Origin: Achromobacter pulmonis
GTDB taxonomy: Bacteria > Pseudomonadota > Gammaproteobacteria > Burkholderiales > Burkholderiaceae_B
Assembly: GCF_002885955.2 (NCBI RefSeq)
Contig: NZ_POQS01000010.1
Span: forward strand, 92,776 to 156,775
Direction: 5' to 3'
DNA: 64,000 bases
Part shown: positions 1 to 8,653 of the stretch, in pieces
How the letters are laid out: each line of letters opens with the position of its first letter
How positions within the stretch are numbered: the first letter of the stretch is position 1
Made by a program: the position numbers and the translations under genes
Notes under the pieces: model-generated
Told to the model about the DNA's origin: nothing
Databases searched by the model: none
The model's input: only the letters and a program-made list of their open reading frames with translations

Positions 1-1763
1 AGGCGTTCCTGGTCGCGCGCGGCCAGCGCGGCCTGCAGGTCGGCGTGCGATTGCTCCAGCGTGCGCAGCAGCGAGGAGGAATGCTGCTCGAACGTGGCGG
101 CGGCCGCTTCCAGGGCCTGGCGGTTGTCGCCGGCCAGGCGTGCGCTGGCGGCTTCCTGGCGCGACAGCGCATCGGTCCATTGCTGCGACACGCCGTTGGC
201 GGCGGCTTCCATGCGCGCGGCCACGCCTTCGAGCAGACCCGCCTGGGTGGCGGCCTGCGCGGTGACGTCGCGCACGGTCTGCGCCAGCGTCTCGGCGATG
301 GCCTGCTGGCGCTCGGCGGCCTGGGCGCCGGCCTGCTGCCATTCCTGGCGCAGCGTCGCGCCCATGGCGCCCAGCGTCTCGGTCCAGGCCGCCAGGCGCT
401 GCTGGTCGCGCGAGGCCAGTTCGGATTGCAGCGCGCTATGCGACTGGTTCAGGGTGCGCAGCAGCGAGGCCGAGTGCTGCTCGAAGCTGGCGGCGGCCGC
501 GGTCAGCGCCTGCAGGTTGTCGCCGGCCAGTTTTTCGCTGGCCTGTTCCTGGCGCGCCAGCGCCTGGCTCCAGGCCTGCGACATATCGCCGGAAGAGGCC
601 TCCAGGCGCGCGGAGACCTGATCCAGCAGCGCGGCCGAGCGTTGTTCGAAGGTCTGGGCGTAGCGGTCCAGCGATGCGCGCAGGTCCTGGGCCAGGGCTT
701 CGCTGGCGCGCTGCTGTCCGGCCAGGGCCTGGTTCCAGATCTCGGCCACGTTGGCGGTCGAGGCCTGCAGGCCGGCGGTCAGGCCGTCGAGCTGGCGCTG
801 CACGGCCTGGGTCACGGTGTCCTGCAGGTTGGCGGTTTCGCGCGACAGGCTGGCCATGGTGGCCGCGACCACCGGCTGCAGGGCTTCGCCGGCCGAACGG
901 GCGCTGTGCGCCACGCCGTCCTTCATCGATTGCTCCATGACCGACGCCAGGCGGGCGTAGGCCGCCTCGGCCTTGCCCTGGAAGGCGTCCTGGCTGGCCA
1001 GCTGGCGGTCGTTGAGCGCCTGGTGCTGGCGCGTCATGCCGTCCATCATGGCCTGCAGCTTGTCGACCAGCGCGGGCATGGCCTCGGCCTGGCGCTGCAT
1101 GACTTCGGCCTGGCGTTGCAGCAGCTTGAAGGACTCTTCGCGCTGATAACCTTGCGAATACACGCGCAGGGCGGTGGCGGCCTTGGCGTCGAGCAGCTGC
1201 GCGGCGCGGATGCGGTCGCGCCGGCACAGGGCGGCCAGCAGCCCCAGCATCGCCGAGGTGGCCACGCCGGCGATCGAGGTGCCGAACGCGAATCCCAGGC
1301 CCTTGACCGGCGCGGCCAGCGAGGCGCGGATGGCGGCGAGGTCCGTGGCGCTCTCCAGCGCCAGGCCGGTGCCGCGCAGCGTCACCACCATGCCCAGGAA
1401 GGTCCCCAGCATGCCCAGCAGCACCAGCAGCCCCACCAGGTACGGCGTCAGCGCCGGCCCGGGCAGGCCGGCGCGCTCGCCCTCGATGCGCAGGCGCGCG
1501 GCGTTGCGCAGGCTGGCGGGCAGCTGGTCCAGCCAGCTGGCCAGGTTGCCCGGCGCCTCGGCCAGCCCGGAGAGGGCGCGGCTCAGGGCCGAGGTGGCCC
1601 GCTGGTAGCGCCACAGTTCGTACGCGCCGGCGAGATAGCAGACGCCGATGAGCAGGGTCACGGCCAGCGCCAGCGGGTTGGTGCCCGCATAGCCCAGGCC
1701 GATCCAGCCCGCAACGGCCAGGCCGGCCAGGAAAACAACGAGATTGATCAGGTATCGGGACAT
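1..1763 (-). CDS. DUF802 domain protein, MotA/TolQ-like channel with long helical tail (3' end outside window)
   Basis: At least 587 codons are visible and the gene continues past the left edge. Two hydrophobic segments lie near the N-terminus (about residues 7-24 and 31-47). A third near residues 107-125 carries the glycine-rich LLGMLGTFLGMV motif, followed by a segment ending GVATSAMLGLL, the pattern of MotA/TolQ/ExbB proton-channel proteins. The rest is long Ala/Gln/Glu-rich predicted coiled coil with internal repeats of about 130 residues. The start ATG lies 10 bases after the DUF3348 stop, with an AGGA site in the gap, so the two are co-transcribed. In related genomes this pair is usually followed by an OmpA/MotB-like gene, which would lie off the edge. 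Function unknown; an ion-driven envelope motor or force-transducing complex is inferred. Confidence 0.8.
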   Translation of the reverse strand, partial: MSRYLINLVVFLAGLAVAGWIGLGYAGTNPLALAVTLLIGVCYLAGAYELWRYQRATSALSRALSGLAEAPGNLASWLDQLPASLRNAARLRIEGERAGLPGPALTPYLVGLLVLLGMLGTFLGMVVTLRGTGLALESATDLAAIRASLAAPVKGLGFAFGTSIAGVATSAMLGLLAALCRRDRIRAAQLLDAKAATALRVYSQGYQREESFKLLQRQAEVMQRQAEAMPALVDKLQAMMDGMTRQHQALNDRQLASQDAFQGKAEAAYARLASVMEQSMKDGVAHSARSAGEALQPVVAATMASLSRETANLQDTVTQAVQRQLDGLTAGLQASTANVAEIWNQALAGQQRASEALAQDLRASLDRYAQTFEQRSAALLDQVSARLEASSGDMSQAWSQALARQEQASEKLAGDNLQALTAAAASFEQHSASLLRTLNQSHSALQSELASRDQQRLAAWTETLGAMGATLRQEWQQAGAQAAERQQAIAETLAQTVRDVTAQAATQAGLLEGVAARMEAAANGVSQQWTDALSRQEAASARLAGDNRQALEAAAATFEQHSSSLLRTLEQSHADLQAALAARDQER

Positions 1764-1773
1764 AGTGTCCTGG

Positions 1774-2541
1774 TTAGTGTGTACGGATCTGGCCGGTGCG
1801 CAGGGCGGCAAGCAGCCCCTCGACCGGTTGTAAACGGACATCCAGTTCGGCGAGCAGGACGCTGCGCATGTCCTTGCGGAACGTCTCCAGCCAGGCGCCG
1901 GCCGCGGCCGCAGGCGCCTCGGCGCCGTCGTCGCCGGCTTCGGCCAGGGCCTGCGCCTCGGCCTGGCGCAGGCGTTCGAAATGGCCTTGCAGCAGTTTCG
2001 GGATGGCGCCCAGCAGGGCGCGCTCCTTGGGCAGCAGGGCGCGGTCCATGATGGCGTCGACCACCGCCAGGCGCGTCCATTCGCCATTCCTGGCCGCGAC
2101 CATGCCGCGCAGCCGGCTGCGCAGGTTGCCCACGGCGGTTTCCATCGTGTGCTGCAACGACAGATAGCGCTGGCGGAAATTCGCGTAATCGGCCTCGGCT
2201 TCGGCCAGGGCCGCCAGCTTCTTTGCCGGCGCCTGTCCCGGCGCGGGACGCCTGGCGGCCGTGGCCGCGGTATCGCTGGCGATGGCGTCGGCCAGGGTGG
2301 CGCGCACGCGCTCGCATTCGCGCTCCTCGGCGCTGCTGAACATGCGCGCGCCCGGCGCGATCACGGGCGGGCTGGTGTTGAGCGCCGCCGAAAGGGCGAT
2401 CGCGTCCGTCCAGCCGAGCCACTGGCTCAGATGGTCAGAGAGCGATTGCCTGGATTGCGCGACATCGACATCCGTCAGGCGAGTCAGCAAGCGAATGAGC
2501 GTCGGGCCGCTTAAACCGGTGCGCTGGGGGGCCTGCAACAT
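1774..2541 (-). CDS. DUF3348 family protein
   Basis: 255 residues, matching the DUF3348 family of Burkholderiales in length and pattern. The protein is soluble and mostly helical, without signal peptide or membrane segment. A short Ala/Gly/Asp-rich linker lies in the last third (around residues 200-215). It is the first gene of an operon with the downstream DUF802 gene. Family function is not established. Constant pairing with DUF802 and an OmpA-like gene suggests a cytoplasmic accessory to that membrane complex (inference). Confidence 0.8.
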   Translation of the reverse strand: MLQAPQRTGLSGPTLIRLLTRLTDVDVAQSRQSLSDHLSQWLGWTDAIALSAALNTSPPVIAPGARMFSSAEERECERVRATLADAIASDTAATAARRPAPGQAPAKKLAALAEAEADYANFRQRYLSLQHTMETAVGNLRSRLRGMVAARNGEWTRLAVVDAIMDRALLPKERALLGAIPKLLQGHFERLRQAEAQALAEAGDDGAEAPAAAAGAWLETFRKDMRSVLLAELDVRLQPVEGLLAALRTGQIRTH

Positions 2542-2648
2542 ACCACCAGAGTCAAAAAGGGGGGAGTTTACACGGTGGCGGGCGGCGTGGCGGGCGGAAA
2601 GGGGGCGGGGCCGGGTAAACGGGGTCGTATCACCCGGCGCATGTCGCG

Positions 2649-3560
2649 CTAGGCCGCGCGGGCCAGCGGCGGTTCGGCGGCCAGCGCGGCCGCGGGCGCG
2701 TCCAGATACTCTGCCAGGAAGTCGATCAGGCGGCGGGTCTTGGCCGGCAGCAGGCGGGTCTCGGTCACGGCGTGCACGGCGACCGGTTCCAGGCTCCAGG
2801 TCGGCAGCACGCGCACCAGTCCGTCGGCGCCGCCGCCCAGCGCCGCGATGCCTGCGCCCATCTGGGCCAGCTGCCTGGCCATGCAGGCGTCGTTGGCGCC
2901 ATAGCGCAGGGACGCCGGGACGTCGCGCCGCTCGGTCCCGCGCCGCAGCCGCCAGGGGCCGGCCGGGCAGGCGCCCTGGCGCAACCCGATGCAGTCGTGG
3001 CGTTCCAGGTCTTCGGGTTCGCGCGGCGCGCCTCGCGCGGTCAGATAGGCGGGCGAGGCATACAGCCCGGCCTGCACCGCGCCCAGGCGGCGCGCCACCA
3101 GCGTGGAGTCGGGCAGCTCGCCCAGGCGGATCGACACGTCGGCGGCATCGGGCGCGCGCTCGGCGCTTTCGCGCTCGGCCACGGACAACTGCAGCCGGAT
3201 GTCCGGGTAGCGGCGCCCGAAAGCCACCATGGCTGGCATCAGCGCGTCCAGCGCATGGGCCGCCGGCAACTGCACCCGCAGCGGCCCGCTGGGCGTGTCC
3301 AAATGCTCGCGCAGCTCGGCGTGCGCCAGTTCGGCTTCGGCCACGATGCGGCGGCAGCGCTCAAAATACAGGCGGCCCGCGTCGGTCAGTTCCACGCGCC
3401 GCGTGTTGCGGTTGAGCAGGCGCAGCCCGACCGAGCGCTCCAGTTCGGCGACGTGGCGCGACACCGTGGAGGTGGGGACGCCGAGTGCGGCGGCGGCGCG
3501 GCTGAAGCTGTGCGCCTTCGCCACTTCGGCGAACAATTCCATGCCATGCAGGCGTTTCAT
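2649..3560 (-). CDS. LysR family transcriptional regulator
   Basis: 303 residues, normal for LysR. The N-terminal winged helix-turn-helix (about residues 5-62, with SFSRAAAALGVPTSTVSRHV) is followed by the periplasmic-binding-protein-like effector domain. It resembles the CrgA/AaeR-like branch. The ATG is preceded by AGGGAG at good spacing. It lies 39 bases downstream of the MipA-type gene on the same strand, so read-through transcription is possible. The target and effector cannot be told from the sequence. Confidence 0.9.
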   Translation of the reverse strand: MKRLHGMELFAEVAKAHSFSRAAAALGVPTSTVSRHVAELERSVGLRLLNRNTRRVELTDAGRLYFERCRRIVAEAELAHAELREHLDTPSGPLRVQLPAAHALDALMPAMVAFGRRYPDIRLQLSVAERESAERAPDAADVSIRLGELPDSTLVARRLGAVQAGLYASPAYLTARGAPREPEDLERHDCIGLRQGACPAGPWRLRRGTERRDVPASLRYGANDACMARQLAQMGAGIAALGGGADGLVRVLPTWSLEPVAVHAVTETRLLPAKTRRLIDFLAEYLDAPAAALAAEPPLARAA

Positions 3561-3599
3561 CTGGGATCTCCCTGGTTGCGGGCCGGCCGGCCCTGGCCG

Positions 3600-4385
3600 T
3601 CAGAATGCGTAGATGACGCCGACGTGGGCGAACGCGTTGGTCTCGCGGTCGGTCAGCGGGCTGTCGCGGGCGTCGCCGGCCAGGGTGCTGACGCCCAGCG
3701 TGGTCACCGCGGCCCAGCGGTCGTTGAAGCTGTGCGTCCAGGTGCCGAAGACCGACACGGACTTGAAGCCGGACGAGGCCGAGTAGGGTTCCAGCCCGGC
3801 GCGGCTGCGCGCGGCCTGCGACGGCGTGACGCCAAACCACGTCTGCATGTAGTCGCTGTCGGCCCATTGCGTGTTGGCGCCGATCGAGACGCGGTTGCGC
3901 GAGTCGCGCCATGCCGTGTAGGTGGCCCGCAGGTCCAGCGTGGCGCCATAGCCGCTTTTCGCGGCCTGCCGGTAGGCCGCGATCACCGAGAAGTCCCCGG
4001 GCGACCATTCGATGAAGGCGCCGTAGGTGCCGTGGAAGTCGATGTCTTCCAGTCCCTTGGTGAGGTCGGCGTCATCGGCCTTGCGTCCCAGCCCCATGCC
4101 GACGAAGGCGCCGGTGGTCCAGTCCGGCGCCAGGTCGAACTTCAGGCCCATGGCGGGCAGGCCCGCGCGCGGCGAAATGAAGAAGTGTCCGGACTGGTAT
4201 TGGATCAGCGGCACGGGCAGGGCGCGGTATTCGCTGGAGCCTTCGTACACCGGTATGGCGCCCACGCCCATGCCGATGAAGTTGCGGCGCTGTCCCTCGT
4301 TCTCGGCGCGTGCGTTGCCCGTCAGCGCCGCCAGCAGCGCGGCCGAGGCCGCCAGCGTCCTGCTTGATAAAATCAGTGGCTTCAT
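3600..4385 (-). CDS. MipA/OmpV family outer-membrane protein
   Basis: 261 residues. A signal peptide ends about residue 27 (ALTGNARA). The rest shows alternating amphipathic beta strands and ends in a C-terminal phenylalanine (VIYAF), typical of a BAM-inserted beta barrel. MipA was described as a scaffold for murein hydrolases and OmpV as a porin-like barrel; which applies here is unknown. It is divergent from a QseB/QseC-like two-component system across a 134-base AT-rich spacer, so control by that system is likely (inference). Confidence 0.85.
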   Translation of the reverse strand: MKPLILSSRTLAASAALLAALTGNARAENEGQRRNFIGMGVGAIPVYEGSSEYRALPVPLIQYQSGHFFISPRAGLPAMGLKFDLAPDWTTGAFVGMGLGRKADDADLTKGLEDIDFHGTYGAFIEWSPGDFSVIAAYRQAAKSGYGATLDLRATYTAWRDSRNRVSIGANTQWADSDYMQTWFGVTPSQAARSRAGLEPYSASSGFKSVSVFGTWTHSFNDRWAAVTTLGVSTLAGDARDSPLTDRETNAFAHVGVIYAF

Positions 4386-4519
4386 TCCATTGCTTCCTTT
4401 GTTCCCAGGCGGGCCGGCTGCCTCGCCCTACGCGAACCGCATTGTCGGCATGGGGTTTTAATAATTTTTTAAATGGGCGCCGGCATGCTTCGCCCTCGTT
4501 CGTTTGCCTTGGAGTTCTC

Positions 4520-5182
4520 TTGCGTGTCCTGTTAGTCGAAGACGACGCCATGCTGGGCGACGCCTTGCATACCGGCCTGGGTCAGTCGGGGGTGGACGCG
4601 CACTGGGTGCGCGACGTCGCGCAGGCCAGGCTAGCCTTGGTCGAACATGCTTTTCAGGCCGTGCTGCTGGACCTGGGGCTGCCCGACGGCAGCGGCCTGG
4701 CGGTCCTGAAGCAACTGCGCGCGCGCTACGACGCGACTCCGGTGCTCATCCTGACCGCGCGCGACCGGCTCAGCGAACGCGTCCAGGGCCTGGACCTGGG
4801 CGCCGACGACTACATCGTCAAGCCGTTCCAGCTCGATGAGCTGCTGGCCCGGCTGCGCGCCGTGGTCCGGCGCAGCAGCAACACGGTGGTGTCGGCGCTG
4901 CGCTGCCGCGACGTGGTGCTGGAACCCGCAAGGCGAGTGGTGACGCGCGCCGGCGTGGAGATCGGACTGAGCGCACATGAATACCGCACGCTGCTGGCGC
5001 TGATGGAGCGCATCGGCCATACCGTCAACCGCGAGCAGCTGGAGGCCGCCGTCTATGGCGACAGCGGCGCGATCGAAAGCAACACGGTGGCCGTGTACAT
5101 CCACCAGCTGCGCCGCAAGCTGGGCGACGGGCTGATCACGACGGTGCACGGCCTGGGCTATCGCATCGAAGAGGCGTCATGA
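4520..5182 (+). CDS. OmpR-family response regulator (QseB/PmrA-like)
   Basis: 220 residues from a TTG start with GGAG six bases upstream; this start gives the standard N-terminus MRVLLVEDDA. The receiver domain has acidic D8/D9, phosphoacceptor D51, T79 and K101. The C-terminal OmpR-type winged helix (about residues 125-218) ends in the wing motif TTVHGLGYRIE. The stop overlaps the kinase start by four bases (ATGA), implying translational coupling. The divergent MipA-type gene is the obvious candidate target. Confidence 0.93.
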   Translation: MRVLLVEDDAMLGDALHTGLGQSGVDAHWVRDVAQARLALVEHAFQAVLLDLGLPDGSGLAVLKQLRARYDATPVLILTARDRLSERVQGLDLGADDYIVKPFQLDELLARLRAVVRRSSNTVVSALRCRDVVLEPARRVVTRAGVEIGLSAHEYRTLLALMERIGHTVNREQLEAAVYGDSGAIESNTVAVYIHQLRRKLGDGLITTVHGLGYRIEEAS

Positions 5183-6537
5183 AGACCTTGCGCAGGCAGT
5201 TGACGGTCACGCTGCTGCTGACCCTGTTGCTGGCCTGGATCGGCGTGTCGGCCTTCCAGCAGTACGAAACCATGCGCGCCCAGACCGGCGTGCGCGACCT
5301 GTGGCTGCGCGACGCGGCCACGCAGATGCTGGCCTCGCTGCCGGTCAGCCTGCTGGGCAGCGTGGCGCCCACCGAACGCTTCGCGCCGCCCGGAGCGGAA
5401 CTGGTCGACGGCGACCGGGTGCGCTTTCATGTGTGGTCGCTGGCCGACCGGCGGCTGCTGCTGCGTTCGCCTGAGTCGCCCGAAGCGCCGCTGAGCGCGA
5501 CGCTTGCCGACGGCTACGCCGACGTGACGCTGGACGGCGCCGCGTGGCGCGTGTTTTCGCTCACCGACGCCAGCGGCCGCGTGCAGGTGCAGGTGGCCAA
5601 GCCCGAGAGCGAATGGCGCGCGCGGTCCTGGTACAGCGTCAAGCGCGGCCTCATCATCGTCTCCATTCTGTTCGTGCTGCTGGCGGCGGTGAGCTGCGCG
5701 GTGGTGTGCCGGGCTTTCCGCAAGGTGGACCAGACGGGCGCGGCGATCGCGCGCCGCGAGCCGTTCGACCTGGCGCCCGTGCCGTCGGCCGGCATGCCGG
5801 GCGAACTGCATCCGTTCATCCAGTCGATCAACCAGTTGCTGGGACGGGTGAAGGCCGGCATGGACCGCGAGCGCCGCTTCCTGGAGGACGCGGCGCACGA
5901 ACTGCGCACGCCGCTGGCCGCGCTCAGCGCGCACGCCGAACTGGTGGCGCGCAGCATCGGAACCGGCGGCGAGACGGCCTCGATCGAAAAGCTGCGGCAG
6001 GTCGCGCAGCGCACTTCGCGCCTGTCGGAGCAGTTGCTGGATCAGGCCCGCATGGATGCGTTGAGCGCAGGCGCCGACGCGCCAGAGACGATCGAACTGG
6101 ACAAGCTGGTCGTGATGCTGGCGCGGGATTGCGAATCGGACGCGACCCGCAAGCGCCAGCGCATCCTGCTCGAAGTCCGGGCCTGTACGGTCCAGGGGCG
6201 AGTCGACGCGATGGGCGTGCTGCTGCGCAACCTGCTCGACAACGCGGTCCGCTATACGCCAGAGGGCGGGCAGATCGCCGTGTCCTGTGGCCCCTTGCCG
6301 GATGGCGGCGCGTTCCTGCGCGTGGCCGACGACGGCCCCGGCATCGCGCCGGCCCAGCGCCGGCGCGTCTTCGACCGCTTCTACCGCGCCGCCGGCAGCG
6401 CCGGCGGCGGCAGCGGCATCGGCCTATCGCTGGTGGCGCAGATCGCCCGCCAGCATCACGCCGAGATCAGCCTGGACGAGGGCCTGCGCGGCGCAGGCGT
6501 GGCGCTGACGCTGAATTTCCCGCCGGCCGGTCGGTGA
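5179..6537 (+). CDS. Sensor histidine kinase (QseC-like)
   Basis: 452 residues. Transmembrane helices lie at about residues 8-26 and 157-178, flanking a periplasmic sensor region of about 130 residues. A HAMP-like linker leads to the HisKA H-box with phosphoacceptor H240 in AAHELRTPLAAL. The HATPase_c part has an N-box (NLLDNAVRYTPEGG) and G-boxes (DDGPGIAP, GSGIGLSLV). All catalytic motifs are present. It pairs with the overlapping upstream response regulator. The signal is unknown; QseC and PmrB relatives respond to metals, cationic peptides or catechols. Confidence 0.93.
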   Translation: MKTLRRQLTVTLLLTLLLAWIGVSAFQQYETMRAQTGVRDLWLRDAATQMLASLPVSLLGSVAPTERFAPPGAELVDGDRVRFHVWSLADRRLLLRSPESPEAPLSATLADGYADVTLDGAAWRVFSLTDASGRVQVQVAKPESEWRARSWYSVKRGLIIVSILFVLLAAVSCAVVCRAFRKVDQTGAAIARREPFDLAPVPSAGMPGELHPFIQSINQLLGRVKAGMDRERRFLEDAAHELRTPLAALSAHAELVARSIGTGGETASIEKLRQVAQRTSRLSEQLLDQARMDALSAGADAPETIELDKLVVMLARDCESDATRKRQRILLEVRACTVQGRVDAMGVLLRNLLDNAVRYTPEGGQIAVSCGPLPDGGAFLRVADDGPGIAPAQRRRVFDRFYRAAGSAGGGSGIGLSLVAQIARQHHAEISLDEGLRGAGVALTLNFPPAGR

Positions 6538-6581
6538 TAGATTAGGGCTTGCACACTGAATGGAGCCGCGCACGTGGCGCA

Positions 6582-7817
6582 ATGTCCATGGATTCCCTGA
6601 TCGCATCGGCGGCGCGGGCGCTGGCGGCCGGCGATCCGCTGGCCGCGCTGAATCTGGTCGCCTTGCGCGGCGACGCGCCGGCGCTCGCCCTGCGCGGCAT
6701 CGCCATGGCGCAGTTGGGCGATTTCCGCCGCGCCCGCACCCTGCTGCGCAGCGCCGCCCGCGGCTTCGACGCCAAGGACGTGCTGTCGCGCGCCCGCTGC
6801 GTGGTGGCCGAGGCCGAGATCGCGCTGGTCTCGCGCGAGCTGGCCTGGCCGGAGAAGGCGCTGGAGGCCGCGCGCGCCGCCTTGCAGGCGCACGGCGATC
6901 CGGCCAATGCCGCGCACGCCCGTCATCTGCAGGCGCGCCGGGCGCTTCTGATCGGCCGGCTCGACGACGCCGAACGCGCGCTGGCCGCGCTCGACCCGGC
7001 CGCGCTGGCGCCCGCGTCGCGCGCCATCCATGAACTGATCGCCGCCGGCATCGCCTTGCGGCGGCTGCGGATACAGCCCGCGCGCGCCGCGCTGGCCCAG
7101 GCCGAGATCGCGGCCAATCACGCCGGCATTCCGGCGCTGGCGGCCGAGGTCGAAAGCGCGTCGATGGTGCTGACCGCGCCGGCCGCGCGCCTGCTCGGGC
7201 GCGGCGGCGAACGCCTGTTGCTGCTGGACGAGGTCGAGGCGCTGCTGGCGTCCGACACGCTGGTGGTGGACGCCTGCCGCAACGCGGTGCGCGAGGCCGG
7301 CGCGGTGGTGCCGCTGGCGAGCCGGCCGGTGCTGTTCGCGCTGGCCCGCGCGCTGGCGCAGGCCTGGCCGCAGGCCGTCGCGCGCGAGGCCTTGAGCCGG
7401 CAGGCCTTTCGCAGCGCGTACTTCGACGACACGCACCGCGCGCGCCTGCGCGTGGAAATCGGCCGGCTGCGCACGGCGCTGCGGCCGCTGGCCGGCATCG
7501 TCGCCACGCGCGAAGGCTATGCGCTCGAGCCGCGGCCGGGACGCGAGGCCGTGGTGCTGGCCCGCCCGGTCGAAGACGCCGACCGCGACCACGGCGCCAT
7601 CCTGGCGTTCCTGGCCGACGGCGAGGCCTGGTCCAGTTCGGCGCTGGCGCTGGCCCTGAACGCCAGCCAGCGCACGGTGCAGCGCGCGCTCGATGCGCTG
7701 GCCGCCGCCGACAAGGTGCAGTCGCGCGGGCAGGGCCGCGCGCGGCGCTGGATCACCCCGCCCATGCCCGGATTCACGACAACCTTGTTGCTCCCGGCGG
7801 CGCTGGCGGCGGACTAG
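6582..7817 (+). CDS. Helix-turn-helix regulator with TPR-like N-terminus and two winged-helix regions
   Basis: 411 residues from the ATG at 6582; a second ATG lies two codons later and a TTG lies upstream. Residues 5-200 are Ala/Leu/Arg-rich helical pairs resembling TPR repeats. Residues about 240-317 resemble an OmpR-type winged helix (ARLRVEIGRLRTAL, then IVATREGYAL). Residues about 338-392 resemble a MarR/Lrp-type helix-turn-helix (SSSALALALNASQRTVQRALDAL). The beta-propeller gene follows 31 bases later on the same strand. No receiver domain is present, so it is not a classical response regulator. The target is unknown. Confidence 0.72.
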   Translation: MSMDSLIASAARALAAGDPLAALNLVALRGDAPALALRGIAMAQLGDFRRARTLLRSAARGFDAKDVLSRARCVVAEAEIALVSRELAWPEKALEAARAALQAHGDPANAAHARHLQARRALLIGRLDDAERALAALDPAALAPASRAIHELIAAGIALRRLRIQPARAALAQAEIAANHAGIPALAAEVESASMVLTAPAARLLGRGGERLLLLDEVEALLASDTLVVDACRNAVREAGAVVPLASRPVLFALARALAQAWPQAVAREALSRQAFRSAYFDDTHRARLRVEIGRLRTALRPLAGIVATREGYALEPRPGREAVVLARPVEDADRDHGAILAFLADGEAWSSSALALALNASQRTVQRALDALAAADKVQSRGQGRARRWITPPMPGFTTTLLLPAALAAD

Positions 7818-7848
7818 CATGGAGGCGTCTCTTTTGGAGGATACCGAC

Positions 7849-8478
7849 ATGAAACGCTCCCAAGCCCGCATCATCCGCGAATACGGTCCGTTCGAGAACG
7901 TGAGCGCCGTGCACGGCCTGACCTACGATGGCAGCCAGGTGTGGTTCGCCGTGGGCGACAGGCTGCTGGCCATGGACCCCGACAGCGGCGCCACGACGCG
8001 CGCCATCGACGTCGCGGCCAGCGCCGGCACGGCCTACGACGGCAGGCATCTCTACCAGATCGCCGACGGGCGCATCCAGAAAATCGAGCCGGCCAGCGGC
8101 CGCGTGGTCTCCACCATCGCCGCGCCGGGCGGCGGCGAGGACTCGGGCCTGGCCTGGGCCGAAGGCAGCCTGTGGGTGGGCGTGTACCGCCAGCGCAAGA
8201 TCCACCAGGTGGACCCGGAATCCGGCCGCGTGCTGCGCACGATCGCTTCGGATCGCTACGTCACGGGCGTGACCTGGGTGGACGGAAAGCTGTGGCACGG
8301 CACCTGGGAGGACGGCGCCAGCGAGTTGCGCGAACTGGACGCGCGCACCGGCGAAGTGCTGCAAAGCGTGGAAATGCCGGCCGGCACGGGCGTCTCGGGG
8401 CTCGAGTCCGACGCCGGCGAACGCCTGTTCTGCGGCGGCGGCGACAGCGGCAAGGTGAGAGTCGTGCAGAGGCCTTAG
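7849..8478 (+). CDS. Beta-propeller protein, Vgb/glutamine-cyclotransferase-like
   Basis: 209 residues. The start is set by a strong TTGGAGG eight bases upstream of the ATG. The protein is a run of about five blades of roughly 40 residues with the recurring pattern V-x-x-L-x-x-D-G-x-x-L-W, then D-P-x-S-G-x-x-x-R-x-I. This resembles the streptogramin lyase (Vgb) and glutaminyl cyclase propeller families, but it is shorter than either. No signal peptide is seen. It probably forms an operon with the preceding regulator. The enzymatic role is not established; a ligand-binding function is equally possible. Confidence 0.7.
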   Translation: MKRSQARIIREYGPFENVSAVHGLTYDGSQVWFAVGDRLLAMDPDSGATTRAIDVAASAGTAYDGRHLYQIADGRIQKIEPASGRVVSTIAAPGGGEDSGLAWAEGSLWVGVYRQRKIHQVDPESGRVLRTIASDRYVTGVTWVDGKLWHGTWEDGASELRELDARTGEVLQSVEMPAGTGVSGLESDAGERLFCGGGDSGKVRVVQRP

Positions 8479-8479
8479 C

Positions 8480-8559
8480 GCTTAAGCGTTAAGCAGTTCT
8501 AGGGTAAATCCTGACATAAAGCTGATTGTCACCGATTAGTCGGAAAGGTTTAATCAGCT
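8480..8559 (+). promoter_or_regulatory. Structured leader upstream of the TRAP operon
   Basis: Nested inverted repeats are visible. GCTTAA-3-TTAAGC lies at 8480-8494. AGCTGATT (8520-8527) is complementary to AATCAGCT (8552-8559), and the enclosed loop holds CCGATTAGTCGG, itself a perfect small hairpin. The element precedes the dctP start by about 95 bases. It may be an operator or an RNA structure in the 5' untranslated region. No known riboswitch consensus was recognised. Confidence 0.4.
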
Positions 8560-8653
8560 CACAGTTTCGCGTCATCCGCGGGCCGCTCCCGCGTCCACGT
8601 AGCAGAAGTAACTATTAGCTGGTCCATGTAGTCCTTTCAGGAGACAACACACC

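Noticed and set aside
45-2051. Long plus-strand ORF of 668 codons
   Set aside because: It is antisense to the DUF802 and DUF3348 genes, and its His/Arg/Gly-rich composition is an artefact of high GC.
3574-3592. GC palindrome between the MipA-type gene and LysR as terminator
   Set aside because: The short self-complementary run has no T-tract and could arise by base composition.
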